A stretch of DNA of 64,000 nt from Plasticicumulans lactativorans (lineage in GTDB: Bacteria > Pseudomonadota > Gammaproteobacteria > Competibacterales > Competibacteraceae): positions 62,001 through 126,000 of the forward strand of contig NZ_SLWY01000007.1 in assembly GCF_004341245.1 (NCBI RefSeq). Reading direction: 5' to 3'. Under the pieces are notes generated by a model that was not told where the DNA came from, ran no database searches, and worked only from the letters and a program-made list of their open reading frames with translations. The position numbers were made by a program, and so were the translations under genes. Position 1 is the stretch's first letter. Each line of letters begins with the position of its first letter. Positions 11,139-21,670 of this stretch are shown in pieces.

Positions 11139-11199
11139 GGCACGCAGCCGTCGTCGACCCCCCCCCGGGCCCGCGCGGCCACGCCGTCCGCACGTGATC

Positions 11200-11205
11200 T
11201 ATATT
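11200..11205 (+). promoter_or_regulatory. Possible -10 element
   Basis: TATATT is an isolated A+T-rich hexamer in an otherwise G+C-rich spacer, 90 bases before the GTG at 11296. No convincing -35 is visible at the right distance, so this is a weak call. Confidence 0.3.
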
Positions 11206-11295
11206 CGGACTCGGCCCGGCCGCGCCACCGCCTGCCCGCGGCTGTCTGCCGGCACGGGCGGGAACCGCCCCCCGTCGGCAGAGGAGGTGCATGCC

Positions 11296-11934
11296 GTGAT
11301 TTACCTCGACACCAACATGTATGGCGATGATCCGACGACCATCGTGTTTCCCAGCGTGCAGACCTGCATGGCCCTCGTCATCGAGACGGCCGCCGGCCTG
11401 ATCGGGGTCCACCTGTCCAGCGACACCCAAAACCTCGACGCCAGAGCGGCGCACATCGGGGCGCACCTGGCGACGATGGGGCCGCTGGGCATCCAGCACC
11501 TCTACGGCATCACCCACCGCAACCGCTTCAGCCCCGGCATGGAACTGGTCCAGCTGAAATCCCAGCTGCGCTGCATCGCAGCGGCCGTCCACTACGCCGG
11601 CACGATCACCGGCATCCTGCTGCCCGGCGACGCCGTCAGCGCGGCGACGGATGACATCAAGGTGACCCGGAATCACGGCGGCGGCTGCCAGATCGGCTAC
11701 GTCAAGAGCAAGGGCACCGTGAACACGACCGTGGTGCCGGGCTCCACGCCGCACCGGACCATCCACGCGGTGAAAGGCGTCACCAATCTCTACGGCGGCG
11801 ACGACAACCAGGCCTCGATCGCCATCGGCCTGCCCGGCAACCCCGATTTCGGCGCGGTGACCCCCGACATGCTTTACCAGTTTCCGACGCAGGCCCAGGG
11901 TGCGCAGAAAGTAGGCTGCTGCACCATCCTCTGA
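11296..11934 (+). CDS. Orphan protein with Cys-His pair and CaaX-like end
   Basis: I do not recognise the family. The 212-residue product starts at GTG 11296, eight bases after a strong AGAGGAGG (11280-11287); upstream in-frame starts lack this signal. Base composition is clearly less G+C-rich than the flanking genes, suggesting acquisition. Near the N-terminus Cys24 and His39 (QTCMALV... GVHLSS) have the C-x14-H spacing of the CNF1-type deamidase pair. The protein ends in GCCTIL, which would read as a CaaX prenylation box in a eukaryotic cell. No signal peptide or membrane helix is visible. The gene stands alone between the activator gene and the convergent lut operon. The deamidase and effector reading is a hypothesis only. 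Confidence 0.7.
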   Translation: MIYLDTNMYGDDPTTIVFPSVQTCMALVIETAAGLIGVHLSSDTQNLDARAAHIGAHLATMGPLGIQHLYGITHRNRFSPGMELVQLKSQLRCIAAAVHYAGTITGILLPGDAVSAATDDIKVTRNHGGGCQIGYVKSKGTVNTTVVPGSTPHRTIHAVKGVTNLYGGDDNQASIAIGLPGNPDFGAVTPDMLYQFPTQAQGAQKVGCCTIL

Positions 11935-12122
11935 AGCCTGGAAAGAAGCGCGCCACCACCGCCCCGGGCACGCGCAGGGCCCCTCCACGGCCCGCACGCC
12001 CCCATGCGTCGCACGCACGATGTTGCCGGCTACTGCTTGCGGAAGGGGACCGCCCCATTCCCCCGGCGCGCCACCGTCACGTCGCGCGCCGGGGGATCCG
12101 CGGGACCGGCACCGCGCGGGCG

Positions 12123-12794
12123 CTAGTCGCCGACCAGCACGATGTGCAGCTGGATCGGGCCGTGCGCGCCCATCTGCAGCTTCTGCTCGATGTCGGCACT
12201 GCGCGAGGGGCCGGAGATCCAGTTGACGGTGCGCGGCAGCGGCAGGCCACGCTCGCGGCGCAGCCAGGCCCAGGCGTCCTCGTAGGGGCCGACGATGCGC
12301 GCGGCATCGAGCACGACGACGTGTGCGTCGGGCAGGAAGTTCAGCGTGGTCGGGCTGTCGGGGCCGGACAGCAGCATCAGCGTGCCGGTCTCGGCGATGC
12401 CGGCGAAGGCCGGGGTGACGCTGGCGCGGTCGCCGTTGCGCGCGGCGCGCGCCTCGACCTCGATGCCGGCGGCGGCCCAGTCGAGCCCGCTGACGGCCTG
12501 CGCCGGGGCGATCACCGCGCGGCGCGGGTAGCCGCCCTGGTCGAGGAAGGCGGCGACCGCGGCGGGCACGTCGTCGGCGCCGGCGACGCGCGCGACCGAG
12601 GCCGCGGCCTCGGTCGCCATCGCCACGAACAGCGCCACCTGCTCGTCGTGCGGCCGTTGCGCGCGCGCCGGGATCAGCACCGGGCGGTGCGCGCGCAGGC
12701 GCTCCTCGCAGGCGGCGCGCGCGGCGCCGTCGAGCGGCCCGCCGCGCCCGAGCCCCCTGCGGATGTTGCCGAGGATCGCGTCGCGCCCGCTCAT
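12123..12794 (-). CDS. lutC: Lactate utilization protein C (LUD domain)
   Basis: A 223-residue LUD-domain protein, third subunit of the LutABC (LldEFG/YkgEFG) iron-sulfur L-lactate oxidation complex that yields pyruvate. Typical motifs are GIAETGTLMLLSGPDSPTTLNFLPDAHVVVL (about 128-158) and the C-terminal GPSRSADIEQKLQMGAHGP segment. ATG 12794 overlaps the lutB stop as ATGA (12791-12794), so the subunits are translationally coupled. The gene ends 188 bases from the convergent orphan gene; that spacer holds nothing further I can identify. Confidence 0.92.
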   Translation of the reverse strand: MSGRDAILGNIRRGLGRGGPLDGAARAACEERLRAHRPVLIPARAQRPHDEQVALFVAMATEAAASVARVAGADDVPAAVAAFLDQGGYPRRAVIAPAQAVSGLDWAAAGIEVEARAARNGDRASVTPAFAGIAETGTLMLLSGPDSPTTLNFLPDAHVVVLDAARIVGPYEDAWAWLRRERGLPLPRTVNWISGPSRSADIEQKLQMGAHGPIQLHIVLVGD

Positions 12795-14218
12795 CGCCCA
12801 CCTCCGGGCCGGCGTTCGGCCCATTGCTCGAAGAAGGTCCGCCCCTGCGGCGCCGGCAGGTCGCGCCATGCGGTCCAGCCGCCGGCCAGCGGCAGCGAGC
12901 GGATGCGCCCGGTCTTGCCGCCCAGCACCTTCAGCACGCACGCGCCGATGCGCGTCAGCCGGCGGTACAGCGCCGGCCGGCGCACGCACCAGGCCCACAC
13001 CCCGAGGCCGAAGCGGAAGCCCTGCGGCGTCAGGTGCTTCTCGTACTCGCGCGCGCGCCAGTGGCGCATCAGCTTCGGCAGCGGGATGCGCACCGGGCAG
13101 ACGCTCTCGCAGCGGCCGCAGAAGGTGCTGGCGTTGGGCAGGTTGGCGGCGTTCTCGATGCCGATGAACTGCGGCGTCAGCACCGAGCCCATCGGCCCGG
13201 GGTAGACCCAGCCGTAGGCATGGCCGCCGATCGCGCCGTACACCGGGCAGTGGTTCATGCACGCCGAACAGCGGATGCAGCGCAGCATGTCCTGGAACTC
13301 GCTGCCGAGCATGTTGGAGCGGCCGTTGTCGAGCAGCACCACGTGGTACTCGCTCGGGCCGTCGGGGTCGCCGGGGCGGCGCGGGCCGCTCGACCAGGTG
13401 CCGTAGACCTCGATCTCCTGCCCGGTCGCCGAGCGCGACAGCAGGCGGTGCAGCAGCGTGGCGTCCTCCAGCGTCGGCACGACCTTCTCGATGCTGGTCA
13501 CGGCGATGTGCACGCGTGGCAGCGTCTGCGTCAGGTCGCCGTTGCCCTCGTTGGTGACGATGACCGTGGTGCCGGTCTCGGCGATGCAGAAGTTCGCGCC
13601 GGTGATGCCGACGTCGGCGGCCAGGAACTTGTCGCGCAGGATCTCGCGCGCCTCGTTCATGAGCTGACGCGGCTCGGTCTGGCGTTCGGTCTTGCCGTAC
13701 CTGCCGTGGTGGGCGTGGAAGGCGTCGGAGACCTGGTCGAGGTTGACGTGGATCGCCGGGGCGATGATGTGGCTCGGGTGCTCGCCGCGCAGTTGCAGGA
13801 TGTACTCGCCGAGGTCGGTCTCGATCGGCTCGATGCCGTGCTGCGCGAGGTAGTCGTTGAGCCCGATCTCCTCGGTGATCATCGACTTGCCCTTGGTGAC
13901 CGTCTTCGCGCCGGCCTGCTGGCAGAGGCCGAGGATGATCTGGCGCGCCTCCTCGGCGTCGCGCGCCCAGTGCACCTGGCCGCCGTGCTGCTTGACGTTG
14001 GCCTCGAAGGTTTCGAGGTAGAAGTCGAGGTGTTCGAGGATGTGGTTCTTGAGGTCGCGCGCGGCATCGCGCAGCGCCTCGAACTCGGGCAGGCGCGCCA
14101 CCGCGGCGGCGCGCTTGCCGGGGAAGCCCGCGCGCAGGTTGCCGAGCGCGCGCTGCAGCGGCGCGTCGGCGAGCGCCGCGCGGGCGTTGGCCTTGAAGCT
14201 GGGGCTGGTGATGTGCAC
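12791..14218 (-). CDS. lutB: Lactate utilization iron-sulfur protein B
   Basis: A 475-residue protein with an N-terminal LUD domain (TKGKSMITEEIGLN near 120, GANFCIAETGTTVIVTNEGN) and a C-terminal ferredoxin-like part with two four-Cys clusters, CIRCSACMNHCP and CGRCESVCP, for 4Fe-4S centres. It is the electron-transfer subunit of the LutABC lactate dehydrogenase. The start is GTG 14218, beginning M-HITSPSFK; a GGAGG lies between the lutA stop and this codon, 14 bases apart. The frame continues upstream inside lutA without a better start. Confidence 0.93.
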   Translation of the reverse strand: MHITSPSFKANARAALADAPLQRALGNLRAGFPGKRAAAVARLPEFEALRDAARDLKNHILEHLDFYLETFEANVKQHGGQVHWARDAEEARQIILGLCQQAGAKTVTKGKSMITEEIGLNDYLAQHGIEPIETDLGEYILQLRGEHPSHIIAPAIHVNLDQVSDAFHAHHGRYGKTERQTEPRQLMNEAREILRDKFLAADVGITGANFCIAETGTTVIVTNEGNGDLTQTLPRVHIAVTSIEKVVPTLEDATLLHRLLSRSATGQEIEVYGTWSSGPRRPGDPDGPSEYHVVLLDNGRSNMLGSEFQDMLRCIRCSACMNHCPVYGAIGGHAYGWVYPGPMGSVLTPQFIGIENAANLPNASTFCGRCESVCPVRIPLPKLMRHWRAREYEKHLTPQGFRFGLGVWAWCVRRPALYRRLTRIGACVLKVLGGKTGRIRSLPLAGGWTAWRDLPAPQGRTFFEQWAERRPGGGR

Positions 14219-14232
14219 GGCCGGGCCCTCCG

Positions 14233-15015
14233 CTAGCGGGCGTCGCCGATCGGCGCGCCGTCGGTCATGCCGGCGAGCACCTCGGCGACGTGCCAGACGC
14301 GCACCGGCGAGCCCTCGCGCTTGAGCTTGCCGCCGATGTTGAGCAGGCAGCCGAGGTCGCCGGCGAGCAGCGTGTCGGCGCCGCTGGCGGCGATGTTGGC
14401 GATCTTGTCCGAGACCATGCGGTTCGAGATCTCCGGGTACTTGATGCAGAAGGTGCCGCCGAAGCCGCAGCACACCTCGCTGTCGGTCATCTCGGTGAGG
14501 CTGAGGCCGGCGACCGTCGCGAGCAGCGCGCGCGGCTGCGCCTTCACGCCGAGTTCGCGCAGCCCCGAGCAGGAGTCGTGGTAGGTCACGGTGCCCGCAT
14601 AGTGGGCGTTGACCCCGTGCACCCCGAGCACGTCGACGAGGAAGGAGACGATCTCGTGGCTGCGCGCGGCGAGCCGCTCGGCACGACCGTGCCAGGGGCT
14701 GCCGGGTTCGAACAGTTCGGGGTAGTGGCGCAGCATGCCGATGCACGAGCCCGACGGCCCGACCACGAATTCGTAGCCCTCGAAGGCGGCGATGACCGCC
14801 TCGGCGAGCGCGCGCGCATCGGCCCGGTCGCCCGAGTTGAAGGCCGGCTGGCCGCAGCAGGTCTGCACCGCCGGCGCCTCCACGGTACAGCCGACGTCCT
14901 CCAGCAGCTTGACGGTGGCGAAGGCGACCGAAGGTCGGAACAGGTCCGCAAGGCAGGTCACGAACAGGCCGACACGCGGCTTGCCGCTCGCGACGGGGCC
15001 GGACGCAGATGTCAT
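14233..15015 (-). CDS. lutA: Lactate utilization protein A (CCG domains)
   Basis: A 260-residue Fe-S oxidoreductase subunit with two CCG domains, QTCCGQPAFNSG and EVCCGFGGTFC, preceded by the partner cysteines in VTCLADLF and the YHDSCSGLRELG block. It is the first gene of lutABC. ATG 15015 is preceded by GAGGAG at ideal spacing; an in-frame ATG at 15063 is possible but lacks a ribosome-binding site and would place the operator inside the gene. A TGGTATGACCA operator lies 21-31 bases upstream of the start, so a GntR-type lactate-responsive repressor probably controls the operon. No such regulator is encoded in the window. Confidence 0.92.
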   Translation of the reverse strand: MTSASGPVASGKPRVGLFVTCLADLFRPSVAFATVKLLEDVGCTVEAPAVQTCCGQPAFNSGDRADARALAEAVIAAFEGYEFVVGPSGSCIGMLRHYPELFEPGSPWHGRAERLAARSHEIVSFLVDVLGVHGVNAHYAGTVTYHDSCSGLRELGVKAQPRALLATVAGLSLTEMTDSEVCCGFGGTFCIKYPEISNRMVSDKIANIAASGADTLLAGDLGCLLNIGGKLKREGSPVRVWHVAEVLAGMTDGAPIGDAR

Positions 15016-15035
15016 CGCGCTCTCCTCAGGCAAAT

Positions 15036-15046
15036 TGGTATGACCA
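15036..15046. promoter_or_regulatory. GntR/LldR-type operator before lutA
   Basis: TGGTATGACCA fits the FadR-subfamily half-symmetric consensus TNGTNNNACNA perfectly. A TATGCT (-10-like) lies at 15058-15063 on the minus strand, so the site would cover the transcription start, the usual place for a repressor. A second ATATGACC copy abuts it at 15046-15053. Confidence 0.6.
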
Positions 15047-15121
15047 TATGACCGGTTCAGCATAACACCCCGGGCGAAGCGGCCGGGGCGGCGCCGCGGG
15101 CCCGCGGTGGGGTCGCCAATG

Positions 15122-15160
15122 AAAAACGCCGGCCGACCCCATGGGGATCGGCCGGCGTTC
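15122..15160 (-). terminator. Intrinsic terminator of icd
   Basis: A perfect 12-base stem, AACGCCGGCCGA and TCGGCCGGCGTT (15125-15158), extends inwards through CCCC/GGGG. On the minus strand it is followed by five T residues. It lies about 30 bases after the icd stop. Confidence 0.85.
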
Positions 15161-15188
15161 GCGCGGCGGGCGAGGTCCGGGACGCCGC

Positions 15189-16955
<1,767 letters not shown>

Positions 16956-17218
16956 GAGACCTCCTTAGCCGTCTGCCGATGCGCAGACTTCACTGTGAAT
17001 ACGCGGTGCGCCAGGGCTGGAACGCAAAAAAAAAACCGCAACCCCCACTCTGCGAGCGGAAAGCGGCGGCGCGCCTTGGTCGTGTATCCACACGTCGGAG
17101 TCGCAGCGCGAGCTAGCGCGCGGCTCAATGTGCGGAGGAGGTGTCTCGGAGGGAAACTGCTCGGATCCGGACCACGAACAGGAACGCCGTCACGCTTCCA
17201 ACTCATCGCCCGGCCTGC

Positions 17219-17273
17219 TGATTCTGTGCTTTTCGCCGGGTGTTCCAGCCGCGCGACAAGCTACACAGAATCA
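17219..17273. repeat. Inverted repeat in icd-oxyR spacer
   Basis: The 442-base spacer between the divergent icd and oxyR genes holds a perfect ten-base inverted repeat, TGATTCTGTG (17219-17228) and CACAGAATCA (17264-17273). A second pair, CCGGGTG (17236-17242) and CACCCGG (17272-17278), is interleaved with it. The interleaving does not fold as one hairpin, so a protein-binding site is more likely than a terminator. It does not match the OxyR consensus. No gene was found in this spacer. Confidence 0.45.
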
Positions 17274-17397
17274 CCCGGACTGTCCACCGGACCGCCGGCG
17301 GCGGCGGGACGGCGGCGGGCGGTTTTGACAGCACCGGCGACGCCCCCGACACTCGCTGCGCGCGCCGCCCGGCGATCTTCACCGAGGACCCAGCCCC

Positions 17398-18330
17398 GTG
17401 ACCCTCACCGAACTGCGCTACATCGTCGCCGTCGCCCGCGAACGGCATTTCGGTCACGCCGCCGAGGCCTGCTTCGTCAGCCAGCCCACCCTCTCGGTGG
17501 CAGTGCGCAAGCTCGAGGAGGAGCTCGGCGTGATCCTGTTCGAGCGCGGCCCCGGCGAGGTGACGATGACGCCGGTCGGCCGGCGCATCGTCGAGCAGGC
17601 CCAGCGCGTGCTCGAAGAGGCCGACGTGGTGCGTGCGATCGCCGCGCAGGGCAAGGACGAGCTGGTCGGCGTGCTGCGCCTGGGCGTCATCTACACCATC
17701 GGCCCCTACCTGCTGCCGCCGCTGATCCAGCACCTGCGCGAGCGCGCGCCGAAGATGCCGCTGCAGATCGACGAGAACTACACCGCGGTGCTCGCCGAGC
17801 GGCTCAAGCAGGGCAAGCTCGATGTGCTGATCCTGTCACTGCCGTTCGAGGAGAGCGGCGTGCTCACCGAGGCGCTGTACCGCGAGCCCTTCGTGGTGCT
17901 GATGCCGGCCGGCCACCCGCTCGAACGCGAGGACGCCGTCACCCCGCGCATGCTCGCGCAGGAGGACCTGCTGCTGCTCGGCGCCGGGCACTGCTTCCGC
18001 GATCAGGTGCTGCAGGCCTGCCCCGAGTGCAACCGCGCGGCGGTGTCGTCCGACAACATGCAGCGCACCTTCGAGGGTAGCTCGCTCGAAACCATCCGGC
18101 TGATGGTCGCCACCGGCATGGGCGTCACCGTGCTGCCGCAGACCTCGGTGAACGACTACGCGCAGTCGCGCGATCTGGTCAGCGTGCGCCCCTTCGCCGA
18201 GCCGGGGCCGCAGCGCGAGGTGGCGCTCGCCTGGCGCAAGAGCTTCCCGCGCCCGGCGGCGGTGCGGGCGATCGCCGAGGCGGTGCGCCAGTGCCCGTTC
18301 GCACCCGGCATCGAGGTGCTCAACGCCTGA
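17398..18330 (+). CDS. oxyR: Hydrogen peroxide regulator OxyR
   Basis: A 310-residue LysR-family activator of peroxide defence. The N-terminal winged helix reads MTLTELRYIVAVARERHFG, with LSVAVRKLEEELGVILFER as recognition region. The redox pair is Cys199 in GAGHCFRDQ and Cys208 in VLQACPE, exactly the E. coli numbering, which makes the assignment firm. The start is GTG 17398 with GAGGA ten bases upstream. It diverges from icd. A likely target in the window is the peroxiredoxin at 23483, which has an OxyR box. A small TGCTGC-TTC-GCAGCA hairpin lies just after the stop. Confidence 0.97.
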   Translation: MTLTELRYIVAVARERHFGHAAEACFVSQPTLSVAVRKLEEELGVILFERGPGEVTMTPVGRRIVEQAQRVLEEADVVRAIAAQGKDELVGVLRLGVIYTIGPYLLPPLIQHLRERAPKMPLQIDENYTAVLAERLKQGKLDVLILSLPFEESGVLTEALYREPFVVLMPAGHPLEREDAVTPRMLAQEDLLLLGAGHCFRDQVLQACPECNRAAVSSDNMQRTFEGSSLETIRLMVATGMGVTVLPQTSVNDYAQSRDLVSVRPFAEPGPQREVALAWRKSFPRPAAVRAIAEAVRQCPFAPGIEVLNA

Positions 18331-18604
18331 ACCGACGACAATGCTGCTTCGCAGCAAATCAAACCGCAAATCCTGCCGGGAAATAAGTCAATCTGCCAAC
18401 GATATTGCCGAACTATCGGCTCAATGGCAGTGCATTCGAAAAGATCCTCCCCGCCTTCCTCCCTAGAATGCCGCCCCAGACGCCACCTTCGGGCGTCACC
18501 CGACCCGAGCCCCTGCGGCGCCCGCGTTCCCACGAGGAAGCAGCGCCGCGGCGAGAGCCAGGGCAGCCCCACCAAGCAGCCCCATCAACGTGAGGAGACA
18601 CCCC

Positions 18605-20131
18605 ATGTTCAGCAGAGCCCTCGTCGGGCTGCTGGCGCTCGTCTGCGCCGGCACCGCCCTCGCCGCCGAGCCGACCGCCGGCCTCGACGCCGCCATCAAC
18701 ACCGCCATCACCCCGTTCGCCAACGCGCTGTCGGGGGTGATCTTCTACGCCGTCGACATCGGTGGCGTGAAGGTGCCGCTGATCGTCGGCTGGCTGATCA
18801 TCGCCGCGGCCTTCTTCACGGTGCGCCTCGGCTTCATCAACCTGCGCGGCTTCGGCCACGCGCTGCGCCTGGTGCGCGGCGACTATTCCGACCCCAACAG
18901 CACCGGTGAGGTGTCGCACTTCCAGGCGCTGGCGACCGCCGTCTCCGGCACCGTGGGCCTCGGCAACATCGCCGGCGTGGCGATCGCGATCTCGATCGGC
19001 GGCCCCGGCGCGGCGTTCTGGATGGTGCTCGCGGGCTTCCTCGGCATGTCGACCAAGTTCGTCGAATGCACGCTGGGCGTGAAGTACCGCCAGACCAACG
19101 CCGACGGCTCGGTGTCGGGCGGCCCGATGTACTACCTGCGTCACGGCCTGGCCGAGATCGGCCTGCCGCGCCTGGGCCGCTGGATGGCGCTGGCCTTCGC
19201 GGTGTGCTGCATCGGCGGCACGCTCGGCGCCGGCAACCTGTTCCAGATCAATCAGGTGTACCAGCAGATGGTCAACATCACCGGTGGCGCGGGCAGCGTG
19301 CTCGCGGGCAACGCCGCGCTGTTCGGCATCGCCTGGGCGGTGGTGCTGGGCCTGGTGATCATCGGCGGCATCAAGAGCATCGCCAAGGTCACCGACAAGC
19401 TGGTGCCGTTCATGGCCGTGCTGTACATCGGGTCGGCGCTGATCGTGCTGCTCACCAACGCCGCGCACATCCCCGACGCCTTCGCGGCGATCTTCAACGG
19501 CGCGTTCTCGGCCGAGGGCGTCGCCGGCGGCGTGATCGGCGCGATGATCCAGGGCTTCCGCCGCGCCGCGTTCTCGAACGAGGCCGGCATCGGCACCTCG
19601 CCGATCGCGCACGCCGCGGTGAAGACCGACACCCCGGTGACCGAGGGCTTCGTGTCGCTGCTCGAACCCTTCATCGACACCATCGTGATCTGCACCATGA
19701 CCGCACTGGTGATGGTCGTCACCGGCATGTACACCCAGCCCGGCATGAGCGGCGTGGAGCTGACCTCGGCGGCCTTCGGCAGCGTGCACCCGTTCTTCCG
19801 CTACGTGCTGACCGCCTCGGTGGTGCTGTTCGCCTTCTCGACGCAGATCTCCTACTCGTACTACGGCCTGAAGGCGTGGACCTACCTGTTCGGCGAGTCG
19901 CGCGCGATGGACGTGAGCTTCAAGCTGCTGTTCCTCGTCGTGTGCGTGATCGGCTGCACGCTGAGCCTCGACACCGTCGTCGACGTCTCCGATGCGATGT
20001 TCTTCTCGATGGGCGTGGTCAACATCATCGGCCTGTACCTGCTGGCCGGCGTGGTCCGGACCGACCTCGCCACCTACTGGAAGCGGCTGCAGCGCGGCGA
20101 ATTAAAGCTGGCCGCCGCAGCGGCGCAGTGA
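18605..20131 (+). CDS. Alanine/glycine:cation symporter (AGCS)
   Basis: A 508-residue inner-membrane sodium- or proton-coupled amino acid carrier. After a signal-like N-terminus (ending LAAEPTAG) come about ten membrane helices. The family signature TAVSGTVGLGNIAGVAIAI is at about 115-133, followed by GGPMYYLRHGL, FSNEAGIGTSPIAHA and FAFSTQISYSYYG. These are diagnostic for AGCS, which carries alanine or glycine. GAGGAG precedes ATG 18605; an upstream in-frame ATG at 18590 lies before that site. The 274-base upstream spacer shows no clear riboswitch. A strong terminator follows. Confidence 0.94.
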   Translation: MFSRALVGLLALVCAGTALAAEPTAGLDAAINTAITPFANALSGVIFYAVDIGGVKVPLIVGWLIIAAAFFTVRLGFINLRGFGHALRLVRGDYSDPNSTGEVSHFQALATAVSGTVGLGNIAGVAIAISIGGPGAAFWMVLAGFLGMSTKFVECTLGVKYRQTNADGSVSGGPMYYLRHGLAEIGLPRLGRWMALAFAVCCIGGTLGAGNLFQINQVYQQMVNITGGAGSVLAGNAALFGIAWAVVLGLVIIGGIKSIAKVTDKLVPFMAVLYIGSALIVLLTNAAHIPDAFAAIFNGAFSAEGVAGGVIGAMIQGFRRAAFSNEAGIGTSPIAHAAVKTDTPVTEGFVSLLEPFIDTIVICTMTALVMVVTGMYTQPGMSGVELTSAAFGSVHPFFRYVLTASVVLFAFSTQISYSYYGLKAWTYLFGESRAMDVSFKLLFLVVCVIGCTLSLDTVVDVSDAMFFSMGVVNIIGLYLLAGVVRTDLATYWKRLQRGELKLAAAAAQ

Positions 20132-20177
20132 CCGCACCCGCCGGGCGCCGGCAGGCAGCGCTCACCTGAAACCCCCA

Positions 20178-20203
20178 AGGCGGCCTCCGGGCCGCCTTTT
20201 TCT
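20178..20203 (+). terminator. Intrinsic terminator after AGCS symporter
   Basis: Perfect stem AAGGCGGCC / GGCCGCCTT with TCCG loop, followed directly by a T-rich tract (TTTTTCTT counting the last stem bases). A textbook Rho-independent terminator 47 bases after the stop. Confidence 0.93.
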
Positions 20204-20362
20204 TGCGCCGCAGGTACGCTATGCCGCATCGCCGCGCAGGCGCCCGCCGGCAACGCGCGACCGCCTGCGACGACGTACCGTCACGAAACGCTGCCAGCCT
20301 GCGGCGGACCCGCCCGACCATCACCATCCCCCGCTCGGCGAGCGGGCACGAGGAGCCTGACG

Positions 20363-21607
20363 ATGTCGACCTATCTCCTGCGAGGCGCCGCTGTCGCGGC
20401 GCTGTCGCTCGCGCTGACCCTGTCCGGGTGCGCGCTGCCGGAACGCCAGCCCGCCGTGCCCGTCACCGACACGACCCGCGCGGTCGTGCCCGGCCTGCCC
20501 GCGAACGTGCGCTACTGGGTGGGCAGCGACATCTCGGAGTTCGCCCGCGAAGGCCTCGAGTCGGTCCGCCGCGAGCAGGCGTACCGCGCCCGCCAGGGCC
20601 TGCGCGGCCCGCTGCCGCCGGCGCACTTCCTCGCCCTCTCCGGCGGCGGCGACGACGGCGCCTTCGGCGCGGGGCTGCTCAACGGCTGGAGCGCCACGGG
20701 CACGCGCCCGGTGTTCAAGGGCGTCACCGGCATCAGCACCGGTGCGCTGATCGCACCGTTCGCCTTTCTCGGCCCGGAGTACGACGCGGTGCTGAAGGAG
20801 GTCTACACCGGCACGCGCCAGTCCGACATCTTCCATCAGCGCAGCGCGCTCGCTGCGATCAACAACGACGGCATGGCCGATACACGGCCGCTGTGGACGC
20901 TGCTCGGCCGCTACGTCGACGACGCCTTCCTCAAGCGGGTGGCCGACGAGTACGCCCAGGGCCGTCTGCTGCTGATCGCGACCACCGACATCGACGCCCG
21001 CCGCCCGGTGATCTGGAACATGGGCGCGATCGCCGCCAGCGGGGCGCCGGGGGCGGCGGCCCTGTTCCGCAGCATCATGCTCGCCTCGGCCTCGATCCCC
21101 GGGGCGTTCCCGCCGGTGATGATCGACGTCGAGGTCGACGGCAGGCGCTACCAGGAGATGCACGTCGACGGCGGCACCGCGGCGCAGGTGTTCCTCTACC
21201 CGCCCGCGCTCGACCTCAAGGCACTCGGGCGCCAGCAGGGCCTCACCCGCGAACGCCATGCCTGGATCATCCGCAACGCCCGCCTCGACCCGGAGTGGGC
21301 GAGCGTCGAACGGCGCACGCTCGACATCGCCGCGCGCGCGGTGTCATCGCTGATCCTGACCCAGGGCATCGGCGACCTGTACCGCATCTACGCGACCACG
21401 CAGCGCGACGGCGTCGACTACAACCTCGCCTACATCGGCAAGGACTTCACCGTCGAGCACAAGGAGGATTTCGATCCCGACTACATGCGTCCGCTGTTCG
21501 AGTACGGCGAACGCCTGGCCCGCGCCGGCTACCCGTGGCAGAAGGCGCCCCCCGGCTACGTCGCGCCGGCGGCGACGCCCGGCGCCCGCGTCGCCACGGG
21601 ACGCTGA
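20363..21607 (+). CDS. Patatin-like phospholipase lipoprotein
   Basis: A 414-residue protein with a lipoprotein signal peptide: lipobox LSGC with Cys23 as the lipidated residue. The patatin domain shows the oxyanion loop LSGGGDDGAFGAG (about 92-104), nucleophile Ser125 in GISTG and the catalytic Asp269 in HVDGG. It is therefore an envelope-anchored Ser-Asp dyad lipid acyl hydrolase; substrate unknown. AGGAG lies about ten bases before ATG 20363. It is a single-gene unit between the AGCS terminator and convergent purK. Confidence 0.92.
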   Translation: MSTYLLRGAAVAALSLALTLSGCALPERQPAVPVTDTTRAVVPGLPANVRYWVGSDISEFAREGLESVRREQAYRARQGLRGPLPPAHFLALSGGGDDGAFGAGLLNGWSATGTRPVFKGVTGISTGALIAPFAFLGPEYDAVLKEVYTGTRQSDIFHQRSALAAINNDGMADTRPLWTLLGRYVDDAFLKRVADEYAQGRLLLIATTDIDARRPVIWNMGAIAASGAPGAAALFRSIMLASASIPGAFPPVMIDVEVDGRRYQEMHVDGGTAAQVFLYPPALDLKALGRQQGLTRERHAWIIRNARLDPEWASVERRTLDIAARAVSSLILTQGIGDLYRIYATTQRDGVDYNLAYIGKDFTVEHKEDFDPDYMRPLFEYGERLARAGYPWQKAPPGYVAPAATPGARVATGR

Positions 21608-21670
21608 GCGCGCAGCGCCCGGCCCCGCGCGGGCCGGGCAGGCGGATCGGGGAAGGCTGGCGGGCGACGC

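Noticed and set aside
17219-17273. OxyR autoregulatory site
   Set aside because: The repeat lacks the ATAG-N7-CTAT pattern and is 125 bases from the oxyR start.
18331-18604. Glycine riboswitch before the AGCS symporter
   Set aside because: No conserved glycine-aptamer core could be recognised in the spacer; only short unrelated hairpins are visible.
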